Of a stretch of DNA of 64,000 nucleotides, positions 20,456 to 31,460 are shown one piece after another. Made by a program: the position numbers and the translations under genes. Under the pieces are notes generated by a model, which saw only the letters and a list, made by a program, of their open reading frames with translations, was not told the origin of the DNA and made no database searches. Source of the stretch: Chrysopilus asiliformis (Eukaryota; Arthropoda; Insecta; Diptera; Rhagionidae); NCBI GenBank assembly GCA_964034945.1, contig OZ035960.1, forward strand, positions 103,934,933-103,998,932, in the 5' to 3' direction. Numbering within the stretch: the stretch's first letter is position 1; each line of letters starts with the position of its first letter.

Positions 20456-22815
20456 AAACATCCCGCTATTAAAAATTATTTAATAAAATGAGCCGTTTTT
20501 TAAATTCCAGAGGTTTTGCAAAGAAATGCGCCGAGACCAATTTTTTTCCTATGAAAAATCCTCTAAAGAAATGCGCCGCAAGCGAAAATTTCGGCATTGC
20601 CAGATCTAATATACATTTAAATTGAAAGTCTCACAATTGCAAGAGTATTTTTTGGAAGGTTTTTACGAAGTAAACTTCTTAACTGGTTAATTCCCCGGAC
20701 ATGTTTAAAAACACATCCCGGATGCCCTTAAAAAGAGGACGGTGCCCTGGAAAGAGAGTAGGAATTCTGAAATTCAAGAACTTCCATCAATTTTAAGTTC
20801 AATGTTGGTCTGAAGTTTACGCTATTCTAAAAAGAATATTTACCATTCTCTTACCAACGGAAAATTACCATTTACCATTTACCATTTTAAGCTCAATTTT
20901 GAAACCAGTTGATCTTAGGTGGGCTAACGCGATTAAGAAAAATCTCACGTTTGCTCTGGATCGTGAATTACAATCAAAGCCCTTTTCAATAAAAACCTAA
21001 AATAAGAAATATTCATTTTTGAAGCTTAAATTAACAAAAGAAGTCAACGGATTGCATTAAGATCATTTTTCGATAACTTTAATTAATGGGAAGCTTATTT
21101 TTAACGATTTTGTAAGATTTTTCCGGCCATAGGTCATAGTACGATAATATGACGATTTACCTTAATGTTCCATTATAAAGCCAAAAATATTAATTTCACC
21201 GCAATTAATTACACAAACTGAAATTCGAGTGTTTCCACTTAACATATTCAACTGTTACGCAATTAAACAATTTGAATACCTATCTCCCTGTTTGGCGGCC
21301 CTATTTCCCGGTGTAATATTTTTTTTGTTTTGTGCAACAATTACCCCTAATTAGTTGTCTTGATAAATTAAATTGTCGCTTTTTAAATGACTTCGTCAAA
21401 GTATTTCCGGTGGTTCAACCCTTTTTGGCGTAACATCAATTTTATGTTGTTGTTGTTTTATTTTCCATCGCTCAGTCCGTATAAGTGCTTTGCAAACCGA
21501 AACATGTAACATATTGTGAAAGGTAAGGCACTCGCCGAATCCTGGAAAATTCATCTTTATTCCACAGAACGGTGTGAACTGTTCGTGCTTTCGATTCGAA
21601 TTTAAAAAAAAGCGTAACACATAAAAAGCACGAGCTTTACAGTTTTATTTATACATTCATTTGTACCTGCGTAATAAAGGCATCAGCAATTAACCTAAAT
21701 ATACATAATTCATTTTCAGTGGTAACTTTTATTCCCACAATAATTACGTGTTCTTCAGTTATTTTTTAAAGCGTTATTTGGCACATGCCACAATTTCAAT
21801 CATTTCGATGGACCACATTACACGTTTTTAATGTTCCATTAGCACCTTTAATTTCCGTGCGGAATTTCCGTTATTTTGTGGGTTTTATCATTGGTTTACG
21901 CGGTAAGAATTTGATGGTGTTATCTATTTAGCAATGTGTAGGTCTGAATTCTTATTAAAAAAAATCCTGTTTTGAAAGTCTAGAATAAAATAAAAGTTAG
22001 GTTAACGTTTGAACGGTTTTCATGTCCTTTGCTGTCGATAGGCATAATTAAAAACCTTATAAATGTTGCAAACCATCTATGGTTTACAGTTGCGGAGAAT
22101 AAATTCACCACAAAACAACGATTAAAACCTCGATTTGGGCCCGCGGTTTTAAACCTTTTTCAGTTCACGGCACCCTTAGGCGCGCTCTCCATACAGTCAT
22201 CTGATAAAAGTATGGGATGCACTTATGCCAAGACAGCTTCGACAGAAAGGGAGACAACAATTTCATAAACAATATTGAATCATCGACAATTCAAGTATTA
22301 TGCCTTTGTGCAATTTTTATGATTCTTGAATTGCAATAATTCACCGAAAACAAATATTCGCTTAATGCAATCTTGAGGGCGATTCGAGGCTATTGAATGC
22401 AATCCAATCCCACTTTTCCGTGTACCTTCAATTGAAGGCCAAATCTGATCGCCTCTTTCGAATGTTTATACAATTTTATCGTCGTAATATCGTTGTTTTG
22501 TCTGCCAGTTTGCCATCTCTATACCTACAGAATATGGAACTGGATATGATGCTTCAGCGCTTCTACTTACCTACAATCGTAGTCGAGTGTTGAGAAATAG
22601 TGTTGGGCTCGATTACATCCATTACAGCCACCATCGTCTGTCGTCATCTTCAATGCTTGTATGAGAAAAAAACGTATGTTTAATTGCAAAATAATGCAGT
22701 TTTATTGAAATTAATTCGGTGTGTTTTTTTGGTGTTTTATAAATTATTCCATCAGGCGTGATTTGAAGCTTTATTTATAACCAAAATATTTACTAATAAT
22801 TCCATTGTGTTTTTA
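20456..22815. other. Intron-like sequence, nothing recognised
   Basis: AT-rich, with a short (TTTACCA)n run near 20865-20885. Frames at 21396, 22029 and 22393 are short and unrecognised. Confidence 0.35.
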
Positions 22816-22876
22816 ACACGTTGACTGCCATCATGGAAGTGAAAAAGTCGGATCCCAGAGACCAGTAGACTTTTTT

Positions 22877-23570
22877 TTTTGTATAACAAAAGTTGAAGAC
22901 AACAAAATTTTCTTCATCTTTGTCTTTTACTAGAACTCTGAATCTCAAGCCGTTATTGAGATATACCGTTATTTAAAAAAAAAATCAGTTTCTTGTGATT
23001 ATCTCAAAAAATCCCGGGTTTTTGGTGATTTAACACGTTGAGCGCCTCGTGCCCACCGATGGTCATTCTTTGAATTACACAGTAGACCGCGTGCTTACGA
23101 GCGGGTATTCCTTGGGTGACATTCTGGGACCAACATTTTTTTAATTTATTGCAAGTACTACCAATTCCAAGTAAAATAGGTTTACATCCTGGGACCAAAC
23201 TTAATATTTTTCAAAGCTAAATATATGTAAAAGGTTCTCACTGGTGGTCAGGATGTCTCGAAATGAAAATGTAGTGTGACCACGGGTGGTTAGGTTGTCC
23301 CACCATCGACATCCAATAATGACCACCGGTGGTCACTTGGTCCTCTGTTGGAAAATTAAAATGTTCACCGGTGGGCACGTGGCGCTCAACGTGTTAATAT
23401 ATTAAATGAATTAAATAAACTAATGTTTGCCATAATTTTGTCTTTTACCGTTATCCGCTATCTTTTACCGTAATCCAGATATTATCATTAAAAATTAAAA
23501 AAATATGTTTTTGCGAATTGCTTGCAAACTAACAGTTTTTCGAAAAAAACCGTTAATGGCGGAATTCAAG
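22877..23570 (+). repeat. G2 repeat, copy 2, split by a TTAA MITE
   Basis: Matches the right half of the copies at 2500 and 61711 (ACAAAAGTTGAAGAC, CTCAAGCCGTTATTGAGATA, then after the MITE ATGTTTGCCATAATTTTGTC and CTTTTACCGTTATCCG). The left half and microsatellite are missing. Just upstream (22816-22860) sits a fragment starting TTAACACGTTGACTGCCATC, the end of a piggyBac-like MITE. Confidence 0.65.
23034..23393. mobile_element. piggyBac-like MITE with TTAA duplication
   Basis: Flanked by TTAA (23030-23033 and 23394-23397). Inverted ends CACGTTGAGCGCC(T/A)CGTGCC pair perfectly but for one base. Inside, variants of the palindrome CCACCGGTGG recur at least five times (23057, 23240, 23280, 23327 and 23368), resembling spaced binding sites. 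A second copy, lacking its left end, is at 55566-55917. TTAA targets are specific to the piggyBac superfamily. Confidence 0.85.
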
Positions 23571-24700
23571 GTATTAAAATTCTCTACTCTAAATTCTACT
23601 CTACTTCTCTACATCTAAATTCTCTATTTTTTCGAAAAAAAAAATCTTTTTTTGGGGTTTTCTCAAAAACTAGAGCCAATCTGGCCAAACCACTTGCAGA
23701 TTCGGAATTAGCGACGTAAAATTGAGGCGTCAAAAGCTAGAGTGGACCAAACCACATGTCAAAATCGTGAATTTTTATGTGTTGGAATCACTATTGCGAG
23801 TGAGTTTTTAGATAAAAATGTTTGGATGCACAAAAGAATATTTCAACATTGAGTAATAAAGTCCACAGAAATTTTTTTTCCAAAAATTTACAGTCAATAA
23901 TAGTACAAAAGTGGAAAAGCCTCAAAAACTCGATTATGTGACTTGGTCCACTCTAGCTTTTAACGCCTCAATTATCCTTAAAAATTCTAAAATCTGTGGC
24001 AACACAAGAAATCGTTTTTTTGTCGGGTAGTGTTATTAAAAGTGTTACAAATTCGCAAAATCTGAATACTTTAGCAACATTTTAAGCCGTCCCTGCCGGT
24101 ATTTGTTCTACAATCGTCGACTTTATACAAATAAGGGCTTAGAAAAAGTCCATCAAAAGATGTCTTGAGAGAAACCAGATCTATTAATTCAAAAAAACAA
24201 AAAAACACTTCATGTGTGACTTCTACCCAATCTCCTGATCCTTCAATTTCTAAAATTAATGCTAAACGCTTTTCCACTACATATCAAGGTTTTTCGTTAG
24301 ATCAAACCGGTTACATTCTTCGTCAAGTTCTAATAGACCTCATTAGAACCTAAGGTTGGGGCATAGTTAAATGAAATTCCAATAGATATCGCATGTTACC
24401 GCTTCATAACTTTTACGAAATTGGTGAGATATTATGAGTAACTAGTAGTTATTTATTTTTGTTTATATTCCTGCCGCATTTTCCATAATTATAGCTAACT
24501 TGATTATATCAGCTGTCTTACGTCCGCAGCCCTCCCATTAAACGTCTTTTGGAATGCGTTACAAGTCGAGTTTAGAATCCGCATCCGTAATTTTTCATTT
24601 GTTTAACAATTGGTAGGTTGTGTAGTGACTTTGACTTGGTCGCACTGGGAAAAACCACCACAAGATAACGAGTATATCTTCTGGCGTGAAAATGAAGTTT
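23571..24700. other. Intron-like sequence, nothing recognised
   Basis: Contains an internally repetitive TCTCTACTCTAAATTC run near 23580-23620 and two related inverse phrases (TAGAGTGGACCAA at 23739, TTGGTCCACTCTAG at 23943), the ends of a decayed palindromic element. No coding is supported. Confidence 0.3.
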
Positions 24701-24709
24701 TTCACTATA

Positions 24710-24743
24710 TATAAAAGTGCGACACGGCGGCCGTTGGTCATTT
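24710..24743 (+). promoter_or_regulatory. Candidate TATA plus initiator core promoter
   Basis: TATAAAAG at 24710-24717 is followed by TCATTT at 24738-24743, which fits the fly initiator TCAKTY. The presumed start A (24740) lies 30 bases from the first T of the TATA box, the expected spacing. An ATG follows 16 bases later. This arrangement is typical of highly expressed insect genes such as cuticle or secretory genes, but no such gene is confirmed downstream. Confidence 0.35.
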
Positions 24744-24755
24744 GATCGTTGGACT

Positions 24756-24827
24756 ATGAAAACATCTGCTGTTGTCCCAAGTGTTTGTTTGCTTACCATG
24801 TCATTCAAACAAATCGAGTTATTATAA
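24756..24827 (+). CDS. Very short frame after the TATA/Inr promoter, possible relic
   Basis: ATG to TAA encodes 23 residues beginning MKTSAVVPSVCLLTM, which looks like a damaged signal peptide (positive start, then hydrophobic stretch). The frame stops soon after, with no good donor. It may be the relic of a small secreted or cuticle-type gene, or it may be chance. The only support is its position directly downstream of a well-spaced TATA/initiator pair. Confidence 0.15.
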   Translation: MKTSAVVPSVCLLTMSFKQIELL

Positions 24828-24829
24828 AG

Positions 24830-25469
24830 ACAGCCCTGAACTCCCCGATGAACCACCCAATGCGTCCATGGGATTTTCTCGACATTTTTATGGTGGATAA
24901 TATAGCGTTTATTTGAGTTTCGTCTTTTACAAAACTAACAGAAAATGCATTGAAACATGGTAACAACATGATATCTTTGTACGTAACAGCATGTTACAAT
25001 TTCTGTGAAGATTTTGAGAAATTGAATATTGCAGGGCTTTGAATTCCCACATTTTCACCACGGTTTTCCGAACCACACGATTTCGAAGGAAACGTCGTTT
25101 CAGTTTAAGTTTTCACTTCAAAGTAAGACCATATATTTTGGCAGAAATTGTTTAGCTATTGGATGGATTATAGGAACTTACAAGAAGTATATTTCCACCA
25201 TGCGAATTAATTATGAGCGAATTATTTCAGAAATCTCCGGCTCGAGAATTTTTTCAAGAATCTCCAGAAACCACCCCTCCTTCCCCTAAACGCCCCTAAA
25301 AAACAGGGTCCGGAGAAAAGAGGACGGTTCGGAACCATACTTACAAAACTTTCCTCAGATTGGAGATTTGCTATCCAAAAAACTCTGTATCATGTGACAA
25401 AAACATTTAGTGCTGACAGAGAAAGTTTGCTTCCTGCTCCTGGCAATAAAATGATGCCTCTCCTAATGC
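24830..25469. other. Intron-like sequence, nothing recognised
   Basis: No supported gene or repeat end. Confidence 0.35.
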
Positions 25470-25473
25470 TTAA

Positions 25474-25605
25474 CCTTTAGACTGCCGGGGAGGCCCCGAA
25501 TAATCCCGGCGATTCCACGCAATATCTAGATTCCAAATATATAACAAATATTCAAAATAAAACTATGTATATGATTTTAATGAACAAATACCGGTAGTCC
25601 AAAGG
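25474..25605. mobile_element. Small piggyBac-like MITE (132 bp) with TTAA duplication
   Basis: TTAA at 25470-25473 and 25606-25609. Ends CCTTTAGACTGCCGGGG and, inverted, CCTTTGGACTACCGGTA. A related left end (CCTTTAGACTGCCGGGGTGG) recurs at about 51664, without a visible partner. Confidence 0.8.
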
Positions 25606-25609
25606 TTAA

Positions 25610-26636
25610 GCATTTGTCATTCGTTTTCTATTGCTAATTTTGTATGCGTGAAGTTATTTTCTGCAAATAAATTTTAATATCCTTGTCTTTTTGTTGCTTA
25701 CATGAAAAAAAAACTTTTGGCTTCTGGGGGAAAAGTTTGGTTCCTACAAAATTATTAAAATCTGATTTCATTCTTAGTTCGGATTATTCAACATTTCAAA
25801 AGATTTCACAATCTTTAGAAATTTAAATCGCTTAGTTAGAAACCGAACTTTAGTCCATTATGATTTCATTCGTTTAAAGTTTCTTTCTACCACCCTTTTT
25901 TACGCTGAGTGATAATTTTTTCATGACTTTGTCGCTTCTTTTTTTTTGTATAACTTGTCCGATAAATGACAATAGATAGCAAAAATTTCACCGGCAAAAC
26001 GAAAGAAAATTTCATTGAACGAACAATCGGTGACAATCGGTGACAAACAATTGTGACAATCGGTGATATCATTATGGTCTCACTTATGGCAGACATCGGT
26101 GACCATCCTCTAACCGTTTTTAGTGTGACACAAACGAGCAATTTATTTATATGTCGTTGCAGTGAATGTGCCTTTTGAGGAAAAGCTCCACATTTCAAAC
26201 GAGCGAACACTGGGGAAATCGAAAGAGTTGGACTTCATATCTCCGTACGAATGGTTGGTTAGCTTATGTATAGCTTAAGGCAATCATTTACTGGTGGTTG
26301 TTTTGTAGGAAACTTCTTTTGAAACACTTCATGTTATAGCCGGGAAATTGCCCGTGTGTGGTGTACAACTTTGCCTTATCGTTCAATTGCTGCGTTATAA
26401 AGCGAGTGAATGTGGTGCCCCAACTAAAGGCAGTGAACCAATAACGACGTCAGCGTCTTTGGGGTTTTATTACAGTGTGACTCGAATATGAAGTCCTCTG
26501 ATCGGTATTGGAGGTATGGGTTGGAAATTGGTTCTAGTTGGTGCCATTCTAAAATTGTAGGTGTAGCAGCGATGAAAGTAGGTTTTGGAAACCACAATCT
26601 GAAGAGGCTAGGGTCCGACTTTTTAAAAAGAAAAAA
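25610..26636. other. Intron-like sequence with a short GACAATCGGTGA repeat
   Basis: GACAATCGGTGA-type 10-12-mers recur at 26023-26065 (three times) with a further variant at 26094. Otherwise nothing is recognised. Confidence 0.3.
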
Positions 26637-26930
26637 AAGCACGAGAAAAGCTACAATTGCCAGGGGTCAATCGTTAAATACTCTATAAGATGACAGACAA
26701 AATGTTTATTTTAAAAAATCCACTTGTATAGTGGTCCGATTGGATTTTGATGTATGGAACGGTTATGTAAAATCATATTCTAAGCACATATCGTCCTTAT
26801 AAATTTTTCGATACGATGCACAGTTTTCGAGAAAAAAGGAAACAAGTATTCCATTTGTATGGGGGAGAGGGGAAGCATTGTAATTGTAAGTTATGTAAAA
26901 TCCTATTCTAAACACATTCTAAACGACGAA
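26637..26930 (+). repeat. G1 repeat fragment (left end)
   Basis: Terminal module AGAAAAGCTACAATTGCCAG then GGGTCAATCGTTAAATACTC, followed by one and a half 140-bp modules (TGTAAAATCATATTCTAAGC). It joins directly to the Helitron-like fragment that follows. Confidence 0.65.
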
Positions 26931-27187
26931 CATCTATGCCCAATTTCAGGCCAATCAGTTCAAAAGTTTCCCTGCGAAAGAGTAACATAGCGCAAACACT
27001 AAGTTTCGAAATCACTTTACCCCCTCCCCTTACTCCCCCCACCCCTCGCGCTTCTTTTCTGTACGCCTATGTTGGAACCAGAACTACCACAGACCCTCAT
27101 GCCAAATTTCAAGTCAATCGGTTCAGCCGTTTTTGCGTTAAAGAGGAACAGACAGACAGACACCAACTCATTTTTATATATTAGTAT
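26925..27187 (-). mobile_element. Helitron/Helentron-like non-autonomous element
   Basis: Minus-strand copy of the element at 43191-43499: read in reverse it begins ATACTAATATATAAAAATGA, followed by a GTCTGTCTGTTCC tract, then CGGCTGAACCGATTGACTTG. Consecutive phrases of the type 'disperse primer - GTCTGT - ACCGATT-ACTTGAAATTTGG' are characteristic of Lep1-like/Helentron repeats of insects. No protein. Confidence 0.55.
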
Positions 27188-27222
27188 GATATGATAATAT
27201 AGGGTATAAAAATCTAACACTG

Positions 27223-27722
27223 CACTCAGAGAAAAAATTGGTCATTGGGATAAAATCATTGTTAAATTAATCATTTTTTTGTTAAAGTCGCAAAAAAATT
27301 GTCAATTGGAACAAATCTTTTTGGAGGGAAATCTTTGTTCAACAAAAAAATTGTTTTAATAAAAACAAACTTACAATTGCAGTTTTTTAAATCAATAAAA
27401 CAATTATTTGGCTCAAATTTGGACATTTATTTTTACGCACAAAAACTAGAAAATGCCGTTAAAAATTCACAAATTTAATGATAAGAAGTTGTTTCCAGGT
27501 ACCTAGCTTATTATTTGACGTTTCTGATCTTACATTTTTGACCGGCATTTTACTGTTAGCGCCATCTATTGGAAAACGGCGGTTTTCCAGTTGTACACCC
27601 AATGCAAATTTTTGTTTTTCAAACAATTCTTTTATCAATTTAGCAAAAAACATCTGTTCAGATGCAAGAAAACAAATTTTGTCAATAGAAACGAGGTTTT
27701 TGTTATTGTTTTTTTGAGTGTG
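27223..27722. mobile_element. MITE with CACTCAGAGAAAA ends, containing mariner remnant
   Basis: Ends CACTCAGAGAAAAA and, inverted, CACACTCAAAAAAAC. The body matches the copies at 34878 and 37954 (GATAAAATCATTGTTAAATT, CTTTGTTCAACAAAAAA). Between about 27465 and 27577 it contains a minus-strand stretch homologous to the mariner left end at 33274-33395 (GCGCCATCTATTGGAAAA), so a mariner fragment is inserted in it. Confidence 0.6.
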
Positions 27723-28300
27723 TACTTCCGCATCCAACGTATTCGCCTGATTAGTCCCTTTCTGACTTTCATCTGCTGCTCGCAATGTAAAACAGTTGCC
27801 AGAGCCGATTTCCAATCAATTTCCAGCGAAACAATGTCTCATATTCCGGTTTGACTGTGTGTCTTTCATTTATCCAGCGAGTCATTCATTCATTTCTATC
27901 TAAAACCAAACTGAAGAAAGACGAAATTTTTTTTTTGATTATATCGACTTCGGGGTAAAAGTTTTGTATCTTCGGGCGGCAGCATTTGGTTAACAACTTG
28001 GCAGTTGTGAAGGGGGCGTCAAGTTCGAATCACAAGGGGATGGGTGTGTGTTTATGGAGAAGTAGAGAGACCGATAGTCCAATACATTGCTGTTATTCTA
28101 GCAGCCATATTGGAGTTAATCGAGCCTCCTCTACTCTCCAAATATGTGAGGCTAACAACATTTTACTCGTACTTCTCGGTTGGCTGGGTTAGTTTCTGCC
28201 ATTGTGTCCGAGCGGTTGGTTCAAATTGTTACGGATATCTCCTCAGTGGTGTTTCATGTCATCGAAAAGTGCCAAACCAAGAGTTTATTCCATAAGTTGG
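27723..28300. other. Spacer, nothing recognised
   Basis: A T-arm-like GTTCGAATC at 28023 was examined and is not part of a tRNA. No supported gene. Confidence 0.3.
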
Positions 28301-29368
28301 CACTCAGTTTTGTTACGCTTTTTTCAAACAGCACCTTTTCCAGGTGAATTTCGCATTAATTTTTGTTCAATTTAAACTCCGAATCGGTGGTCAGTTATTT
28401 TTCCCATCGTGTTTTTTTTTTTGGAAAAATCTCAAGAACCACTGGATCCGGAATTCGAAATTTGTAGCCACTCGAAATCTGACCGAAGAAAAGTTTCTTT
28501 TTCTCCTGGTGGTGGATACGCGTGCGCGAACTGCTTTTCATGCTTCTGTAAAATACAACGACCTCACGTTGCCGAGTGAAGTTACGTTTTTTTTTTTCTA
28601 CAATACAAGCTTTCAACCGGAAAATGTAAAGCGAAGAAAATTACAGAGAAAAATTATGGTTATGATTTCATTTTTATGTTGTTAAAAAGTGTAAACACCA
28701 AAAGTGTGTTTGGAAAAGTTTTTCGCCCCAAAGGAAAATTGAAAATTCAATGAAATAAAAATCGTTTTCAAAATCAAAAAGAGTGAAATTATATTTCGTG
28801 CAACTTTAGAAAAAAAAAAGTTTTTCTTTTTCATTGTGCATTTTCTAAGTGATTTTCAGTGTTTCTTCCCGAGAGTGTCTTATGTTTTCCGGTTGATTTT
28901 CCTCTAAGAAGAAATTGCAGTTAATTCAAAAAATCATTGCATAAAAGATTCAAATCGTTGCTGGGTATATTTACGAGTGTCACAAAAGAAGTGGTGGAGG
29001 AATATATCGGTTTATTTTTAGCACATATAATTCATCTGCGAATGTCGTTGATTAACTGGAGTGGAGTGAGGGCTAAGTTTCTTTAATAGCGACGACGACG
29101 ACCAAGTAAAACTTATTTTTCTGACTCATTTCTCATCTGTTGCCATTTTTGCCTTGGATTTTCTTGAACTCGGAATAACGTATCGCAAATCAACGCGGAT
29201 CAAGAAGCTGGTCACATCTTTTAACGGCAAATCGGTGAAGATAGATAGATAAATAGAGAGAGAGAGGGGGGTAGTAGGAGGCTGCCCTAATTGAGTAAAG
29301 AACTTGGTACAAAGTGGAGAATCGTGGCTGAACGAGAAGCCAAGTTAAAAATTACGCCCTCTAGTCAA
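28301..29368 (+). promoter_or_regulatory. Candidate alternative promoter and non-coding first exon
   Basis: The repeat-free, less AT-rich block begins near CACTCAGTTTTG (fly initiator TCAGTT at 28304-28309) and ends in CTAGTCAA followed by the consensus donor GTAAGT at 29369. No ATG-initiated frame of note crosses the donor. It could be an alternative first exon of the plus-strand gene. This is inference from position, composition and the two motifs. Confidence 0.25.
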
Positions 29369-29589
29369 GTAAGTTTCTTAATGTCTTCGATTTTATTCTA
29401 TTTTATTTTAGTTTTATTTTTTTCGTGGAAGAAAAACAAAGAAATCAAGTTGGTTTTTTGTGACATTGTATTCATTATTTTAATGTCCCGGCTTTACTCA
29501 ATAGGACCCATACTTTAATATGAAAAACTGCTAGACTAAGCGGATTTTGCTGGTAAGTGAGTTGCAAACTGTTGCGAACTATGGTATAA

Positions 29590-30062
29590 ATGCAGTTTTA
29601 AACAAACGAACAGATTGTTGAACGGACAGCAAGACTGATAATCCAACGGACAGACAAACGAACACACAGATAGAAATAACGAGAGACTGACAAACAATAC
29701 GGATACATAAACGGACATACAGATAGACAGACGGACGGATGACAGACGAACAGAGAGACAGACGAATAGACAGACGGACGGACAGACAGGCGAAACAGAC
29801 AAGACGGATAGACAGACAGACGGATAGACAGACGGACAGACAGACGAACAGACAGACGGACAGACGGACAGCCGGACAGCCGGACAGACAAGACGGACAG
29901 ACAGACAGGCAAGACGGACAGACAGACAGACAGACTGACAGACAGACAGATAAGCGGACAGATAGACGAACAGCCGGACAGACAAGACGGACAGACAGAC
30001 GGATAAATAGACGGATAGACAGACGGACAGACTAGCAGGCGCAGATATAAAGTGACTAGAAT
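29590..30062 (+). repeat. Degenerate GACA/GACG satellite, G1-related
   Basis: About 400 bp (29625-30030) of GACAGACG units with frequent base changes and indels, followed by GAACCCGGCTTCGCCCGG, a tail typical of insect dispersed repeats. It is more decayed than the array at 18136, so probably older. Open frames on both strands reflect the repeat. Confidence 0.8.
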
Positions 30063-30093
30063 TTGAACCCGGCTTCGCCCGGCTAAAGCGCAA

Positions 30094-30530
30094 AATACAA
30101 TTGGCCCGACATTTACGACGACATTTCAGATTTTAAACTCATAGGACTCGATGCCTCTGTATGCAATCAATCCGACCAACTTTGTCGTCGTAAAAAGTTG
30201 AATCGAATTTGACTTGTGTCGGTCAACTCGCCGCCAAAATTTCATGGATGATTCAAAATGAAATCTTATGGGGACGTCATAAAATCTAAATTTCGTCACT
30301 TAAAGAAAGTATTAGGAAATATAATTGGTATGTTGTGTTGCTTACATTCACAATCCTATTATGTATGATAATGGGTACCAAAAATTTTATATGTGGCTCA
30401 CCGTTCCATTGTCAAAATCAAATGAAAAACAAATGACGTTTAGAACAACAAAGTGTGCGGAATTATATGCGGGGGACAACATTGTTGCCGTAATCTGTCG
30501 CCGTAAGTGTTGTGTCGGGTCAATTGTATT
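30094..30530. mobile_element. MITE with AATACAATTGRCCCGACA ends
   Basis: The left end AATACAATTGGCCCGACA and the inverted right end AATACAATTGACCCGACA pair, and similarity continues into TTACGACGAC/TTACGGCGAC. The interior is non-coding, and a clean target duplication is not visible. Confidence 0.6.
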
Positions 30531-30659
30531 CCGGCCTTAAAAACGTGAGTAGAACAAAACCTAAGAAAACAAAATTCAGTTGGTTATAAATTAGATAGCC
30601 TAGAGTAGGGTGGTCCGTGTATTTCTTTAAAGTTTTTTCTCTTTGGAAAATGGTTTTCA

Positions 30660-30845
30660 AAAATTAACAAAAATACAATAAAGCGTTCGCATTCGGATAC
30701 ACTTTACCCCCTTTCCTTACACCCCCCCCCCCCCCACTCGATCTCCAGGGATATGTTAGAGATGGATCCCGACCGACAGTTGTGCCGAATTTCAGGCCAA
30801 TCGGTTCGGTAGTGTTCCCTCGAAAAATTAACATGCACCCATCTC
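30660..30845 (-). repeat. Helitron-like remnant with poly-C run
   Basis: Shares CAGGCCAATCGGTTC and the preceding pyrimidine-rich TTACCCCCTTTCC block with the elements at 26925 and 43191 (inverse). A run of 14 C occurs at 30722-30735. Confidence 0.45.
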
Positions 30846-30849
30846 TTTT

Positions 30850-31215
30850 TTTACACAGTCAGTTTTTCACAATTTTCGAGGACACTGTATACCAAAAGTG
30901 TAAAAAAGTGTGAAAAAAGGAGTTGGTTTTTTGCGATTTTCTCGAAAACGATGAATCGTATCGAAATTTGTTTAAAGACATGATTTGTTTAGAATTTGAT
31001 CCTACATAATCGTTCCATACATCAAAATCCCATCGGACCACTCTTACATCAAAATTGCATCGGAATTCTAATATCGAGTGAACCAAGAAAAAGTGTAGTT
31101 CTAAAATTCCATTGGACCACTCCTTCATAAATGATTATTTTTTTAAATAAAAATTTCGTTTGTCCTCATATAGAGTATTTGACGATTGGCCCCTGGCAAT
31201 TGTACCTTTTCTTGT
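30850..31215 (-). repeat. G1 repeat copy (inverse)
   Basis: TTTTCTCGAAAACGATGAATCG and repeated CCAT(C/T)GGACCACTC phrases of the 140-bp module are followed by ATAGAGTATTTGACGATTGG and CCCCTGGCAATTGTACC, the terminal module. Confidence 0.6.
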
Positions 31216-31335
31216 GTTTTAAAATAAAATCCGGTGGTTTGGTAGCGAACGAATAAAAGGACAACCTCTTTTTTTAAGGTACATTACTGGAAAACAAATA
31301 AACTTTTACGAACATAGTTAAATTTTTCATTTAAA

Positions 31336-31460
31336 CTACACGGAGAGAAATAATACGACAGATTCTCACATAAAATAGGAATATACGGAGAGAAACAATA
31401 CGATAGATTCCTACTGCCAGATTCGGAAACAAATCATTGTTTCCGAATCTGGCAATAGTT
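31336..31460. repeat. Short palindromic repeat with 40-bp hairpin
   Basis: ACACGGAGAGAAA occurs twice (31338-31390), the end motif of a MITE family seen also at 36909 and 37946. A near-perfect 40-base hairpin (TGCCAGATTCGGAAAC...) is at 31415-31454. Confidence 0.5.

Noticed and set aside
27980..28045. tRNA-like T-arm GTTCGAATC
   Set aside because: No acceptor stem, D-arm or anticodon arm can be formed around it.
29536..30093. 185-codon and 104-codon frames
   Set aside because: Translation of a degenerate GACA/GACG array.
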